DNA of 12,213 nucleotides, taken from contig DVGE01000227.1 of the NCBI GenBank assembly GCA_018712885.1, forward strand, positions 1 to 12,213, written 5' to 3'. The notes beneath the pieces were generated by a model. That model worked only from the letters and a program-made list of their open reading frames with translations. It was not told the origin of the DNA and did not search any database. The translations under genes were made by a program, and so were the position numbers. Shown here piece after piece: positions 11,925 to 12,213 of this stretch. This stretch comes from Candidatus Pullichristensenella stercoripullorum (GTDB lineage Bacteria; Bacillota; Clostridia; Christensenellales; Aristaeellaceae). Each line of letters begins with the position of its first letter. Position 1 is the stretch's first letter.

Positions 11925-12213
11925 TTATTCCTCGCCTTCCGGCTCCTGCGCGGTATCCTCGCCGGCTTCTTCCGGCTCTTCCGGCGCTTCTTCCTCGGCC
12001 TCGGCGCGGGCGACGCAGACCACGCGGCTGTTTTCCTGCACGCGCATCAAGCGCACGCCCTGCGTGTTGCGGCCCTGCACGGAAATGGAGCTCACCGGCG
12101 TGCGGATGACGGTGCCATCGTCGGTGATGATGAGTATGTCCTCCTCCTCGTTGACCAGCAGCTGCCCGGCGAGGGCGCCGGTCTTGTCCGTGAGGTTCAT
12201 GGCCTTGATGCCC
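11925..12213 (-). CDS. gyrA: DNA gyrase subunit A, C-terminal end (5' part outside window)
   Basis: The frame is open to the window edge and reads GIKAMNLTDKTGALAGQLLV at its start here, then EEDILIITDDGTVIRTPVSS and ISVQGRNTQGVRLMRVQENS. This is the last blade of the GyrA C-terminal DNA-wrapping beta-pinwheel. The ISxxGRNTQGV motif points to GyrA rather than ParC. It ends in a long acidic Glu-rich tail (EEEAPEEPEEAGED...), which in other GyrA proteins modulates DNA wrapping and supercoiling. About 96 of the usual ~800-850 residues are visible. With GyrB it introduces negative supercoils. An intrinsic terminator follows. Confidence 0.95.
   Translation of the reverse strand, partial: GIKAMNLTDKTGALAGQLLVNEEEDILIITDDGTVIRTPVSSISVQGRNTQGVRLMRVQENSRVVCVARAEAEEEAPEEPEEAGEDTAQEPEGEE

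Noticed and set aside
11925..12213. parC instead of gyrA
   Set aside because: The GRNTQGV blade motif and long acidic tail fit GyrA better, although the fragment is short.

Overview
The window is GC-rich chromosomal DNA, most likely from a high-GC Clostridia-like Bacillota. The signs are strong Shine-Dalgarno sites, GTG and TTG starts, SigA-type promoters, a SANT/Myb-like regulator, a YycJ/WalJ homologue, Bacillus-type parS sites and small toxins beginning MTDYE. I cannot name the species. Three perfect parS sites plus gyrA and yycJ suggest that the region lies near the replication origin, although recA is also present.

Left part (1-4150): the 3' end of recA with its terminator; a divergent MreB/actin-like gene on the minus strand; a two-repeat SANT/Myb-like DNA-binding protein transcribed divergently from it; a GC-rich tandem repeat and a perfect 20-bp bidirectional hairpin; then an unrecognised polytopic membrane protein on the minus strand.

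Middle (4150-9600): a 500-bp gene-free stretch carrying two perfect 16-bp parS sites. A minus-strand operon follows (degenerate metallophosphoesterase -> PflX-like radical SAM protein -> YycJ/WalJ metallo-beta-lactamase-fold protein), with a third parS inside the radical SAM coding sequence. Facing away from it is a plus-strand pair: a membrane-anchored beta-propeller-like protein and a CvpA-family protein. Each direction has a good SigA promoter, and the two -10 boxes overlap on one palindrome.

Right part (9600-12213): an aldo/keto-reductase-like protein with two C-terminal 4Fe-4S motifs, a triplicated array of ~365-bp units, and the 3' end of gyrA on the minus strand with its terminator.

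The array is the most interesting part. Each unit has a consensus promoter driving a short plus-strand RNA and, facing it, a second promoter driving a minus-strand mRNA for a 27-residue hydrophobic peptide. The short RNA is antisense to the 3' region of that mRNA and ends at a hairpin by the toxin stop codon. This is the layout of a type I toxin-antitoxin system. The predicted toxin mRNA has a terminal 5' hairpin, a hairpin hiding the Shine-Dalgarno site, and 5' segments complementary to its own 3' end. The three copies are nearly identical in the toxin but differ in the antisense RNA.
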